A stretch of 10,938 nucleotides of DNA. Source: a bacterium UBA3734 (lineage in GTDB: Bacteria; Bacteroidota; Bacteroidia; Bacteroidales; Bacteroidaceae). The stretch covers positions 1-10,938 of the forward strand of contig DFHC01000018.1 of the NCBI GenBank assembly GCA_002372575.1. Reading direction: 5' to 3'. This document shows, one piece after another, positions 1 through 7,488 of this stretch. The stretch's first letter is position 1, and each line of letters begins with the position of its first letter. A program made the translations under genes and the position numbers. Below the pieces are notes generated by a model. It saw only the letters and a list, made by a program, of their open reading frames with translations. It did not search any database and had not been told where the DNA came from.

Positions 1-505
1 TAAGCACGGTTTTACCTACACCAGCACCTCCAAAGAGTCCAATTTTACCACCCTTCAGATACGGCTCCAGCAGGTCGATGACCTTAATACCTGTTGCCAG
101 CACCTCCTTAGTGGTAGAAAGCTCCTCAAACTTTGGAGCCTCGCGGTGGATGGGGTAAGCCCCCTCCATATCCAGCTGTTTCATACCGTCGATAGGCTGG
201 CCGATGACGTTCAGCATACGGCCTTTGATTTGGTCGCCCGCAGGCATCTGGATGGGCGAGCCCATCGGCACGGCCTCGAGTCCGCGATGCAGTCCGTCGG
301 TATTGTCCATAGCCACGCAGCGCACGGTGTCTTCGCCAATGTGCTGCTGCACTTCAACTACGAGCGTGCGCCCGTCGCCACGGTCAATCGTCAGGGCATC
401 GTGAATCTTGGGCAGAACCTTCTCAGCCTCCTGCCCTTTCGTGTCGAAATAGACGTCGATCACGGGGCCGATGATCTGAGAAATGTGTCCATTGATTTGT
501 GACAT
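1..505 (-). CDS. atpD: F1Fo ATP synthase subunit beta, N-terminal part (3' end beyond window)
   Basis: This is the catalytic beta subunit of the cytoplasmic F1 head of ATP synthase, which makes ATP from ADP and phosphate using the ion gradient. The 168 codons present read from [20 protein letters not shown] through the family block [14 protein letters not shown] (residues 118-131) to the P-loop GGAGVGKT (residues 159-166), where the window ends. The start at 505 gives the normal N-terminus of the family, and a good promoter lies just upstream. In Bacteroidales atpD usually opens the atp operon, so the remaining ATP synthase genes are expected beyond position 1; that is family knowledge, not seen here. 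No frameshift or missing residue is seen in this part. Identification is very secure. Confidence 0.97.
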   Translation of the reverse strand, partial: MSQINGHISQIIGPVIDVYFDTKGQEAEKVLPKIHDALTIDRGDGRTLVVEVQQHIGEDTVRCVAMDNTDGLHRGLEAVPMGSPIQMPAGDQIKGRMLNVIGQPIDGMKQLDMEGAYPIHREAPKFEELSTTKEVLATGIKVIDLLEPYLKGGKIGLFGGAGVGKTVL

Positions 506-546
506 AATAAATCTTGGTATTTAAGTGAATGTTTTTGATTTTGCTG

Positions 547-577
547 CAAAGTTAGCAACAAAGCATTAAATATCAAA
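547..577 (-). promoter_or_regulatory. Bacteroidetes-type promoter of atpD
   Basis: Read on the minus strand, TTTG (577-574) is followed after exactly 19 bases by TAACTTTG (554-547), a full match to the Bacteroidetes sigma-ABfr consensus TTTG-N19-TAnnTTTG. Transcription would start near 540, leaving a leader of about 35 bases before the atpD start. Confidence 0.8.
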
Positions 578-649
578 ACTTTTTTGAGGAAAAATCACTC
601 TTCGAAGCAAATAAAAAACTTACCAGAAGTTAAATTATGGCGATTTCGG

Positions 650-679
650 TTGATTATCGAAGAAAAAATCGTAATTTTG
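650..679 (+). promoter_or_regulatory. Bacteroidetes-type promoter of the DUF4468-porin unit
   Basis: TTG (650-652), 19 bases, then TAATTTTG (672-679), a full match to the -7 box TAnnTTTG with a partial -33 box. Transcription would start near 686, so the start codon of the first gene must lie downstream of this. That supports 710 and rules out the longer in-frame extension back to 584. Confidence 0.7.
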
Positions 680-709
680 CATCATCTTTTTAATAAAACG
701 GACTGGAAT

Positions 710-1378
710 ATGAGAAATTTGAGGCAGATATTCGTTCTTGCAGCCTTGACCACGGTGCCTTTCATGGCGATGGCGCAGAGCGAATGGGAGGTGCCCGGAC
801 AAGGACGCACCGACGAGGTGAAAAGGGAAAGGAGACCACTGTTTGACACTCGCAAGAAGGTGACCGAGGCAAAATATTTGGAAGGTGCCGTTCCCGTGAT
901 CGACGGGAAAGTGGTGTTCACGCTCGACGAAGACGTTGCAAACAAGAGCGCACAAGAGATTTATGACATCGTTTACGCCACGCTGGAGCGCCTGACGAAA
1001 GGCGAAAACCAGTTCGACGAGAGCCATATTGCCTTGGTGAACAAGAAAGAACATGTGATTGCAGCAAAATTTCGCGAGTGGCTCGTGTTCAAGAGCACAG
1101 CCCTGGCGCTCGACCGCACGGTGTTCGGCTACACCATCATTGCGAACTGCACCGACGGACACCTCAACCTCACGCTCTCGCGCATCAACTATGCCTACGA
1201 GCTCGACCGTGGCGATTCTGAGGGGCTGATAACGTCGGCCGAGGAATGGATCACCGATGAAAATGCGCTAAACAAGGCCAAGACTAAGCTTCGCCGCCAC
1301 TCGGGAAAGTTCCGCAGGAAAACCATTGACCGCAAGGACGAGATTTTTCAAACCATCATAGATTCCTTAAAGAAATAA
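710..1378 (+). CDS. Secreted DUF4468 (TBP-like fold) domain protein
   Basis: A 222-residue exported protein of unknown function. Residues 1-23 form a signal peptide (MRNLRQIFVLAALTTVPFMA, then MAQ), with cleavage probably next to Q23. Residues about 61-165 resemble the DUF4468 domain of Bacteroidetes: a beta strand GKVVFTLDED, helix QEIYDIVYATLERL, then alternating strands through VFKSTALALDRTVFGYTIIA and the conserved NCTDGHLNLTLSRI. The C-terminal 50 residues are highly charged and lysine/arginine rich (KTKLRRHSGKFRRKTIDRK). The open frame continues upstream to 584, but that part lies across the promoter, so 710 is the start. It sits 3 bases ahead of the small membrane protein gene and is presumably cotranscribed with it and the porin. 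The domain call is from pattern memory and fairly sure; the role is unknown, but envelope-linked by location and neighbours. Confidence 0.85.
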   Translation: MRNLRQIFVLAALTTVPFMAMAQSEWEVPGQGRTDEVKRERRPLFDTRKKVTEAKYLEGAVPVIDGKVVFTLDEDVANKSAQEIYDIVYATLERLTKGENQFDESHIALVNKKEHVIAAKFREWLVFKSTALALDRTVFGYTIIANCTDGHLNLTLSRINYAYELDRGDSEGLITSAEEWITDENALNKAKTKLRRHSGKFRRKTIDRKDEIFQTIIDSLKK

Positions 1379-1381
1379 AAT

Positions 1382-1582
1382 ATGCAAATTCGTTCCCGTA
1401 GAAATGCAGAAAGCAGCGGACGTCATCCGCGGCTGCGCAATTGGCTGAACATTATTTTCATGGTTGGAGCCATTGTGGGCGTAGGTATCTACCTGCTCGG
1501 CGACTCACAGCTGGGCATCATCGTGATTCTCGCCGCCATGTCTTTCAAGATTGTAGAATGTTCTCTCCGACTGATTCGCTGA
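1382..1582 (+). CDS. Small two-helix inner membrane protein
   Basis: A 66-residue protein of unknown function. A basic N-terminus (RSRRN, then RHPRLRNW) is followed by two hydrophobic segments, about residues 20-39 (NWLNIIFMVGAIVGVGIYLL) and 43-58 (LGIIVILAAMSFKIVE), separated by a short GDSQ turn, with a basic tail (RLIR). The positive-inside pattern suggests both ends face the cytoplasm. It is real rather than a shadow: its start is 3 bases after the DUF4468 stop, and its TGA shares its A with the ATG of the porin (TGATG at 1580-1584), typical of translational coupling. No catalytic motif is visible. It may aid assembly or regulation of the downstream porin, but that is only a guess from position. 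Confidence 0.8.
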   Translation: MQIRSRRNAESSGRHPRLRNWLNIIFMVGAIVGVGIYLLGDSQLGIIVILAAMSFKIVECSLRLIR

Positions 1583-3744
1583 TGCTGAAACGCCGACTAT
1601 ACACATTATTATATTCCCTGCTGGCGGTTTTAAGTGCGTCGGCACAGTTCGACGAACCCCTCGGCGTCACGGACATCAACGGTTTCGACCAGCGGCAAGA
1701 GCGGCAAAACCAAAACGAAACGGGCGGCAACAACAAGGAAATTCCAAAGGGAATCAAGGTGTGGAAAATCGACGAACGGTTTGGCGACCGCGTACCTACC
1801 GCGCCCGACACGCTCTCGCCGATGTTCATGAACTCGATTTTCACGACTGGCCTGCGCGGGGAGTACAACACACTCGGAAACCTCGGTTCGCCGCGTATCA
1901 GCCGTATTTTCATTGACAGAAAAAACGACGGGCAGTTCATTTTTACGCAGCCCTACGATTTTTTCGTGAAATCGCCCAGTGAATTCCATTTCACCAACAC
2001 GCTTTCACCCTTCACCAACCTCACGTTCAACACCTGTGGCGACCGTATGAACGGCGAGGACCATCTGACGGCAAAGTTCGGCGTGAACGTGAACCGCGCA
2101 CTGGGCTTCGGTTTCGTGTTTGACTATATCTACGGACGCGGTTACTACGACTCGCAAAGCACCTCGCACTTCAACTACACGCTTTATGGAAGCTACCTCG
2201 GCGAACGCTACGAAGCCCATCTGCTGGCCTCGCTCAACCACCAAAAAGTGGCGGAAAACGGCGGTATCACCGACGACAACTACATCGTACACCCCGAGAG
2301 CTTCAACGACAGCTATACGACCTCGGAAATTCCCACCGTGCTGAAACGCAACTGGAACCGAAACGACAATCAGCACGTGCTCTACACCCATCGCTACAAT
2401 GTGGGTTTCAACCGGAAAGTGCCTATGACCAAGGAAGAAATCGAGGCACGCAAGTTTGCCATCGCATCGCAGGCTGCAAACGACACGACAAACACCGAGA
2501 AAAAAGAGATTCCCAAGGATACAACGTGGCTGAAAAACGAATACGTACCCGTGACGAGCTTCATCCATACGGCTCAGTTCGACAACTACAAGCGCATCTT
2601 CCAAGCCTATGAAACACCCGACAACTACTACGCCAACAGATATGGCGACATCGGCCCCTACGCCGCCGACTCCATTTTCGACCAGACGCGCCACTACCAG
2701 CTGCGCAACACCTTCGCCATCTCCATGCTCGAAGGCTTCAACAAATGGGCGAAGGCCGGCATAAAAGTATTTGCCACGAGCTATCTGCGCCACTTCAAGC
2801 TGCCAGCCAACGGCGACACGCTCACTACCTACAACGAACACACGCTCAGCATCGGCGGACAAATCAGCAAGACGCAAGGACGCACGCTCCACTACAATGC
2901 ACTGGCCGAAACGTGGCTCCTCGGCGAGGATGCCGGACAGTTGAAAATCGACGGCAGCATCAACGTGAACTTCCCGCTCTTCGGCGACACCGTCACGCTC
3001 GCCGCCCGAGGATTTTTCCACAGGCTGAATCCCACGTTTTATTATCGCAACTATCACAGCCGCCACCTCTGGTGGGACAACAACGACCTGAGCAAGATTC
3101 TCCACACGCGCATCGAAGGGCTGTTCAGCTATCAGAAGACGCGCACGACACTGCGCGTGGCCGTCGATGAAATCAAAAACCACACGTATTTCGGGCAGTC
3201 GTATCGCATCACGAGCACTTCCGGACGCACTCACAACACCGTCGGCGTACGCCAATGCAGTGATGCTATCACCCTGCTCACGGCCTCGCTATCGCAAGAC
3301 TTCACGCTCGGCCCGCTCAACTGGGAAAGCGTGGTGACGTGGCAGAAATCGACCAAAGAAGATGCTCTTTCGGTGCCTACGCTGAATATTTATACGAATT
3401 TGTTCCTACGATTCAAGATTGCCCGCGTGCTCAGTGTAGATTTGGGAGCCGACGCCCGCTTCTTTACGGCCTATTATGCCCCCGACTACAGTCCTGCGCT
3501 CGGACAGTTTACGCAGCAAGAAGTATCTACCGTTGGCGACGACACTGCCGATTTCCGCGTGAAAACGGGCAATTGCCCAATCGTGAATGCCTATGCGAAC
3601 TTCCACCTGAAGCACACGCGTTTCTTCATCATGATGAGCCACGTCAATGAGTCAATCGGCCGGAAAGACTACTTCTTCACGCCCCACTACCCGCTCAACC
3701 CAAGCATCATTCGCTTTGGCATCAGCTGGAATTTCTTTAACTGA
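1582..3744 (+). CDS. Putative outer membrane porin (Porin_10-like)
   Basis: A 720-residue predicted outer membrane beta-barrel. The signal peptide is MLKRRLYTLLYSLLAVLSAS followed by AQ, with cleavage near residue 21. A short Q/N-rich segment (about 35-50) leads into the conserved-looking block VWKIDERFGDRVPTAPDTL (about 60-78). The rest is a long run of alternating hydrophobic and aromatic strands with polar loops, such as HLTAKFGVNVNRALGFGFVF and RYEAHLLASLNH, ending in the aromatic strand RFGISWNFFN expected of a barrel C-terminus. No TonB plug or SusC motif is seen, so it is not a TonB receptor. The frame is open upstream to 1441, but that part overlaps the small membrane gene; the start at 1582 gives the signal peptide and the TGATG coupling. 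It matches the 'putative porin' family common in Bacteroidales; its substrate is unknown. Confidence 0.87.
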   Translation: MLKRRLYTLLYSLLAVLSASAQFDEPLGVTDINGFDQRQERQNQNETGGNNKEIPKGIKVWKIDERFGDRVPTAPDTLSPMFMNSIFTTGLRGEYNTLGNLGSPRISRIFIDRKNDGQFIFTQPYDFFVKSPSEFHFTNTLSPFTNLTFNTCGDRMNGEDHLTAKFGVNVNRALGFGFVFDYIYGRGYYDSQSTSHFNYTLYGSYLGERYEAHLLASLNHQKVAENGGITDDNYIVHPESFNDSYTTSEIPTVLKRNWNRNDNQHVLYTHRYNVGFNRKVPMTKEEIEARKFAIASQAANDTTNTEKKEIPKDTTWLKNEYVPVTSFIHTAQFDNYKRIFQAYETPDNYYANRYGDIGPYAADSIFDQTRHYQLRNTFAISMLEGFNKWAKAGIKVFATSYLRHFKLPANGDTLTTYNEHTLSIGGQISKTQGRTLHYNALAETWLLGEDAGQLKIDGSINVNFPLFGDTVTLAARGFFHRLNPTFYYRNYHSRHLWWDNNDLSKILHTRIEGLFSYQKTRTTLRVAVDEIKNHTYFGQSYRITSTSGRTHNTVGVRQCSDAITLLTASLSQDFTLGPLNWESVVTWQKSTKEDALSVPTLNIYTNLFLRFKIARVLSVDLGADARFFTAYYAPDYSPALGQFTQQEVSTVGDDTADFRVKTGNCPIVNAYANFHLKHTRFFIMMSHVNESIGRKDYFFTPHYPLNPSIIRFGISWNFFN

Positions 3745-3755
3745 TTTTTTGAGGA

Positions 3756-5261
3756 TTAGTACGGGGTTCCGGTTGGAGCAGGTCCTAACGGGTCGTCATC
3801 GCCATTGAGTCGGCTACCGATGATTTCACCGCCCGACTCCGTGACTGGTGTTGCATAAGTTTCTTCAAGGTTCTCGAAACGCGTGTAGTCGCCCTTGAAG
3901 CGCAATATGACGTCGCCCGTGCCACCCTTACGGTGCTTCGCAATGATGATGTAGGCCTTGCCGCGCACGTCGCGTCCTTTCTCGTCTTCCATGAGCCGAT
4001 AATACTCCGGACGATGCACGAAGAGCACCATGTCGGCATCTTGTTCGATGGCTCCCGACTCGCGTAGGTCGCTCAGCTGCGGGCGCTTTCCCTCGTTGCC
4101 CTCGCGCGACTCCAAATTTCGATTCACCTGCGACAGGGCAAGAATCGGGATATTCAGTTCCTTGGCAAGTCCCTTGAGCGAGCGCGAAATGGTCGAGACC
4201 TCTTCCTGGCGGTTGCCGAAGCGCACGCCGTGGGCAGTCATCAGCTGCAGATAGTCGATCATGATGATTTTTACGCCTCGCTCGCGCACCAGTCTGCGAG
4301 CCTTTGAACGAAGCTCAAAAATCGAGAGGTTGGGGGTGTCGTCGAGGTAAAAGGGCTTGCCTTCAAGCTTGCGCACATTGCGGTCGAGTCGCTGCCACTC
4401 ATCGGGAGAAAGTTGGCCGTTCTGGATCGATTTTCCGCTGATTTCGCACACGTTGGCCATCAGTCGGTTCACCAATTGCACGTTGCTCATTTCGAGCGAG
4501 AAGAAGGCAAGTGGCGTGTTATAGTCGATGGCAATATTCTTTGCCAAACTGAGTGCAAAGGCGGTTTTTCCCATGGCCGGACGACCTGCAATGATGACGA
4601 GGTCGCTTGGCTGCCATCCAGCCGTGATGTCGTCAAGCTTGTCGAAACCCGTCGGTACACCCGTCACGCCACTCGTGTTCTTCGCTGCTTTCTGCATGAC
4701 TTCAATGGCTTCAAGGAGTACAGGGTCGATTTGCACATAATCCGTCTTCACGTTCTTCTGCGAAATCTCGAACAGGTTGGCTTCCGCCTCTTGCATCACG
4801 GCATCGGGGTCGGCGGTCTCATCGAAGGCCAGCTCTTGAATGCGGCTCGTATAGGAAATGAGCTGTCGCAGCATTGCCTTCTGCTTCAGAAGCAGCGCGT
4901 GGTACTCGATGTGGGCCGACGACGCCACGTTTTGCGTCAGATCCATGATGTAGGTGTTGCCACCCACGTTTTCGAGTTCGCCCTGTCGCTTCAGTTCCTC
5001 GCTGACAGTGAGCAGGTCCACGGGATGGTCGCCCATGCTGAGCGACTGCACGGCCTGATAGATTTTCTGGTGGCGTGGCTCATAGAACGACTCGGGTTTC
5101 AGTATTTCAGAGACGAGCGAAAACGCATCCTTGTCGATCATCAGTGCGCCAAGCACGACGCGCTCAATGTCGAGGGCCTGCGGCTGAAGATGGCCGTAGG
5201 TATTGTCAATGGGCGCAGGATTACGCCTTTTCTTGCTATTGGTGTCTGTATTTTGTGGCAT
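3756..5261 (-). CDS. dnaB: Replicative DNA helicase DnaB
   Basis: This hexameric 5'-3' helicase unwinds the replication fork and recruits primase. The 501-residue protein has the N-terminal DnaB domain (about 24-125, beginning QPQALDIERVVLGALMIDKD), a linker, and the RecA-like C-terminal domain (about 198-465). Motifs visible: Walker A GRPAMGKT (226-233), catalytic glutamate in FFSLEMS (E257), Walker B IIMIDYLQLM (D336), LSQVNR (376-381, sensor glutamine Q378) and SDLRESGAIEQDAD (397-410). No intein interrupts the P-loop. The frame stays open upstream to 5543, but that part runs into the glycosyltransferase gene and past the promoter; MPQNTDTNSKKRRN at 5261 is the sensible start. A tail of about 35 polar, Gly/Pro-rich residues follows the core. 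The gene runs convergently with the porin. Confidence 0.97.
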   Translation of the reverse strand: MPQNTDTNSKKRRNPAPIDNTYGHLQPQALDIERVVLGALMIDKDAFSLVSEILKPESFYEPRHQKIYQAVQSLSMGDHPVDLLTVSEELKRQGELENVGGNTYIMDLTQNVASSAHIEYHALLLKQKAMLRQLISYTSRIQELAFDETADPDAVMQEAEANLFEISQKNVKTDYVQIDPVLLEAIEVMQKAAKNTSGVTGVPTGFDKLDDITAGWQPSDLVIIAGRPAMGKTAFALSLAKNIAIDYNTPLAFFSLEMSNVQLVNRLMANVCEISGKSIQNGQLSPDEWQRLDRNVRKLEGKPFYLDDTPNLSIFELRSKARRLVRERGVKIIMIDYLQLMTAHGVRFGNRQEEVSTISRSLKGLAKELNIPILALSQVNRNLESREGNEGKRPQLSDLRESGAIEQDADMVLFVHRPEYYRLMEDEKGRDVRGKAYIIIAKHRKGGTGDVILRFKGDYTRFENLEETYATPVTESGGEIIGSRLNGDDDPLGPAPTGTPY

Positions 5262-5284
5262 AGGAGTAGAATAAAACAGGGTTG

Positions 5285-5319
5285 CAAAGTTACGAAAATT
5301 TTGGAGAAAACTTCTCAAA
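5285..5319 (-). promoter_or_regulatory. Probable promoter of dnaB
   Basis: On the minus strand TAACTTTG (5292-5285) is a perfect -7 box followed by CA. The best TTTG upstream is at 5319-5316, 23 bases away, longer than the usual 19-21, so the -33 element is weak. The predicted start near 5278 leaves a leader of about 17 bases. It gives dnaB its own promoter, separate from the upstream glycosyltransferase. Confidence 0.6.
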
Positions 5320-5340
5320 AAACAAAAATTATTTTGCCCG

Positions 5341-6336
5341 TTACGAAGAAAAAAGACTATCTTTGAGTCCGCGCAGAAAGAAATAGATTTCTTCTTGCAG
5401 TCGGAACAGCGTCCATGAGCGTTGAAGCGGGAAATAACCGAATTTATAGCGGTTTCGGGGATAGAGCCGATGGGCTTCAATGGATTGCCAAACGGTCTTG
5501 ATTTCGCGGAGACCGTGGCTGTTGTCGTCGCTCGACATGGCATTGCGATGGTTGAAATAGAACATATAGAGTCCCACGCAGTTCACCCAACGGATGTTTT
5601 CATAGATATTGAGGACCGAGTCATCGACGCGAAGCGCTTCCAACTGTCGTTTCATGCTGCTGTTGGCACGAAGATAGTCATAGCGTCGCACGGAAACATC
5701 TTGCGTGGCCGACATGGCGTTACACCTATAATAATAATGGGCCGATGGCGCATAGTAAACACGGCGCGAATGGTAGTAATGCAGGCGAGTCGTATTGTCG
5801 TCGCTATAAGTGCGACAGGTGTCGTCATAGGGCCACTGCTCGTAGAATTCGCGGCGTGTCACGTAACAGCCGTGGATGCCCCAGTCGAGGCTGCAGAGAA
5901 AAGCCTCAAAACCCGACAGCGAGGGCGGAATCGGACGTTCATATTCGCGCTCATGGCCGTTTTCGTCAACCCTGAGCATATTCAGCAGCACGCAGTCGAC
6001 ATCGTCGTGGCTCTCGAACACCTCCACGCATTGCTCAAGCGCGTCGTGAGCCATCCAGTCGTCGCTGTCCAAAAAGGCCACGAATCTTCCCCGAGCATGT
6101 CGGAGACCCTCGTTGCGAGCCTTTGCCTGACCACTGTTTTCAGGCATTTGGAAGAGTTCCACGCGGCTGTCTTTGCGGGCGTAGGATTGCAAAATATCCC
6201 AGGATTTGTCGGTCGAGCAGTCGTCGATGCAAAGAATTTGAATATCTTGCAACGTCTGTCCCAAAAGCGAATCCAGACACTGCTCCAGATAGGCCTCCGC
6301 ATTGTAAACTGCCACCAAAACCGAAATGCTCTCCAT
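5341..6336 (-). CDS. GT2-family glycosyltransferase (GT-A fold)
   Basis: A 331-residue cytoplasmic or membrane-associated enzyme that transfers a sugar from a nucleotide-sugar donor, most likely onto a cell-surface polysaccharide or lipid-linked glycan. The N-terminal GT-A domain is clear: SISVLVAVYNAEAYLEQCLD (3-22), nucleotide-binding ILCIDDCSTD (34-43), NSGQAKARNEGLRHARG (67-83), and the metal-binding DxD in FLDSDDW (D90, D92/D93). The acidic YSDDNTT (177-183) sits where the catalytic base of GT2 enzymes lies. The C-terminal 130 residues are rich in aromatic and basic residues (YYHSRRVYYAPSAHYYYRC), as in capsule and O-antigen enzymes. No membrane helix is evident. It stands alone, with no polysaccharide cluster around it, so acceptor and pathway cannot be named. 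The start at 6336 fits a good upstream promoter. Confidence 0.92.
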   Translation of the reverse strand: MESISVLVAVYNAEAYLEQCLDSLLGQTLQDIQILCIDDCSTDKSWDILQSYARKDSRVELFQMPENSGQAKARNEGLRHARGRFVAFLDSDDWMAHDALEQCVEVFESHDDVDCVLLNMLRVDENGHEREYERPIPPSLSGFEAFLCSLDWGIHGCYVTRREFYEQWPYDDTCRTYSDDNTTRLHYYHSRRVYYAPSAHYYYRCNAMSATQDVSVRRYDYLRANSSMKRQLEALRVDDSVLNIYENIRWVNCVGLYMFYFNHRNAMSSDDNSHGLREIKTVWQSIEAHRLYPRNRYKFGYFPLQRSWTLFRLQEEIYFFLRGLKDSLFSS

Positions 6337-6365
6337 TTTTTCTTTGTGATACTTGTTTTATGTTA

Positions 6366-6396
6366 CAAAATTACAAAAAATCTCTACTCATTCAAA
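6366..6396 (-). promoter_or_regulatory. Bacteroidetes-type promoter of the glycosyltransferase gene
   Basis: On the minus strand TTTG (6396-6393), 19 bases, then TAATTTTG (6373-6366): a full consensus match. Transcription would begin near 6359, about 23 bases before the start codon at 6336. Confidence 0.75.
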
Positions 6397-6415
6397 GTTT
6401 TTCGCAGAAAAATCG

Positions 6416-6423
6416 TATTTTTG
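6416..6423 (+). promoter_or_regulatory. -7 box of the DUF362 gene promoter
   Basis: TATTTTTG, followed by CA, is a perfect TAnnTTTG box 32 bases before the DUF362 start codon. No good TTTG is seen 19-21 bases upstream; that place (6392-6397) is occupied by the -33 box of the opposing glycosyltransferase promoter. Confidence 0.6.
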
Positions 6424-6455
6424 CAACAATATTCTAAACAAAAACATCTACAACA

Positions 6456-7412
6456 ATGAAGAAAATGATTCTAACGGCTGTGGCCATGTTCGTGGCAACA
6501 GCAACATTCGCACAACCGAAGGTGTATTTCACGAAAGAGATTACGCCCCAGTCGCTGGTGAAAATCTACAAGGTACTCGGAAAAGAAGCCAGCGGACGCG
6601 TGGCCGTGAAGATTTCGACGGGCGAAGGCGGCAACAAACACTATCTGAGGCCCACGTTCATCCGTAATTTGGTGGAAGAAGTAAACGGCACGGTGGTGGA
6701 GTGCTGCACGGCCTACGGCGGAACGCGACAAGACCCGAAAAAACACTGGGAAACCATCCACAAGCATGGGTTCGACTCGATTTTCGCCGTCGATCTGATG
6801 GATGAGTTCGGGCAGATTCGCATTCCTGTGAAAGACCAGAAACACCTGAAATTCAACATCGTGGGCGAGCACGTGGCCAACTACGATTTCATGATCAACC
6901 TCGCACACTTCAAAGGTCACGCGATGGGTGGCTTCGGCGGCGTACTGAAAAACGCTTCGATTGGTGTGGCTTCCACCGCTGGAAAAGCCTATATCCACTC
7001 CGCGGGCAAGACCGACGACGCCCAGCTCGCATGGACACCGGAATTCCTGGCTGCCGGTCCCACGCAAGATGCATTCCTTGAGTCGATGGCAGCGGCAGCA
7101 CAGTCGGTTCACAATTATTTCAGTGGCAACGTCATCTACATCAACGTGATGAACAACATGTCGGTGGACTGCGACTGCGACGGCACGCCCGCCAAGCCCG
7201 AACTGCAAGACATGGGCATCATGGCGAGTCTCGACCCCGTGGCGCTCGACCAAGCCTGCCTCGACAAGGTGATGAACTACAAAGGAAAACCCGGCGACGA
7301 CAACAAGCCGCTCATTCAGCGTATCAACCGCCAGCATGGTGCCTATATCACTGATTATGCTGAAAAAATCGGGCTGGGTTCCAAGACCTACACGCTCATC
7401 AATATCGACTGA
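6456..7412 (+). CDS. Exported DUF362 domain protein
   Basis: A 318-residue protein of the DUF362 family, whose biochemical role is unsettled. It starts with a signal peptide (MKKMILTAVAMFVATATFA, then Q20), so it probably acts in the periplasm. The mature part begins PKVYFTKEITPQSL, just where cytoplasmic family members start. The family core is easily seen: SGRVAVKISTGEGGNKHYL (46-64), VNGTVVECCTAYGGTRQDP (77-94), NLAHFKGHAMGGFGGVLKN (148-166) with IGVASTAGKAYIHSAG, and INVMNNMSVDCDCDG (229-243) followed by GIMASLDPVALDQACLDKV. Cysteines C83, C84, C239, C241 and C268, plus H151 and H155, could bind a metal. Many relatives carry an added CxxCxxC ferredoxin-like segment; none is present here. 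It is flanked by its own promoter and a terminator-like hairpin, so it is probably a single-gene unit. Family call fairly sure; function unknown. Confidence 0.85.
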   Translation: MKKMILTAVAMFVATATFAQPKVYFTKEITPQSLVKIYKVLGKEASGRVAVKISTGEGGNKHYLRPTFIRNLVEEVNGTVVECCTAYGGTRQDPKKHWETIHKHGFDSIFAVDLMDEFGQIRIPVKDQKHLKFNIVGEHVANYDFMINLAHFKGHAMGGFGGVLKNASIGVASTAGKAYIHSAGKTDDAQLAWTPEFLAAGPTQDAFLESMAAAAQSVHNYFSGNVIYINVMNNMSVDCDCDGTPAKPELQDMGIMASLDPVALDQACLDKVMNYKGKPGDDNKPLIQRINRQHGAYITDYAEKIGLGSKTYTLINID

Positions 7413-7439
7413 TTTTCGCTCATTTAGTTAAAAAACATA

Positions 7440-7470
7440 AAAATCCGTGCCAAAATTTGGTGCGGATTTT
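7440..7470 (+). terminator. Hairpin terminator after the DUF362 gene
   Basis: A 12-pair stem: AAAATCCGTGCC (7440-7451) pairs with GGTGCGGATTTT (7459-7470), with two G-U pairs in RNA and a 7-base loop AAAATTT. The 3' arm ends in a run of four T. The T run is short, so efficiency is uncertain. The hairpin overlaps the -33 element of the next promoter. Confidence 0.6.
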
Positions 7471-7487
7471 ATAATGCATTACCTTTG
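7456..7487 (+). promoter_or_regulatory. Bacteroidetes-type promoter of the ABC transporter operon
   Basis: TTTG (7456-7459), 20 bases, then TACCTTTG (7480-7487), followed by CA. Both boxes match the phylum consensus. The predicted start is near 7493, inside the inverted repeat at 7489-7512, giving a leader of about 37 bases before the ATPase start at 7530. The longer open frame starting at 7485 would begin inside this promoter and is rejected. Confidence 0.75.
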
Positions 7488-7488
7488 C

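Noticed and set aside
584..709. Upstream extension of the DUF4468 reading frame
   Set aside because: It runs through the promoter at 650-679 and would bury the signal peptide; 710 is the better start.
3745..3755. Bidirectional terminator between porin and dnaB
   Set aside because: Only 11 bases lie between the stop codons, and no stem-loop can be drawn there.
5299..5321. Hairpin GAGAA-GTT-TTCTC (minus strand) as terminator of the glycosyltransferase
   Set aside because: The stem is only 5 pairs plus a mismatch and A/T pairs, and it lies inside the dnaB promoter spacer; too weak to annotate.
4413..5366. Long plus-strand open frame opposite dnaB, and similar ones opposite the porin, DUF362 and ATPase genes
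   Set aside because: They are antisense shadows of well-identified genes, with His/Val/Arg-rich low-quality protein sequence and no promoter or family motif.
5262..5543. 94-residue N-terminal extension of DnaB
   Set aside because: It overlaps the glycosyltransferase gene, crosses the dnaB promoter and has no family counterpart.
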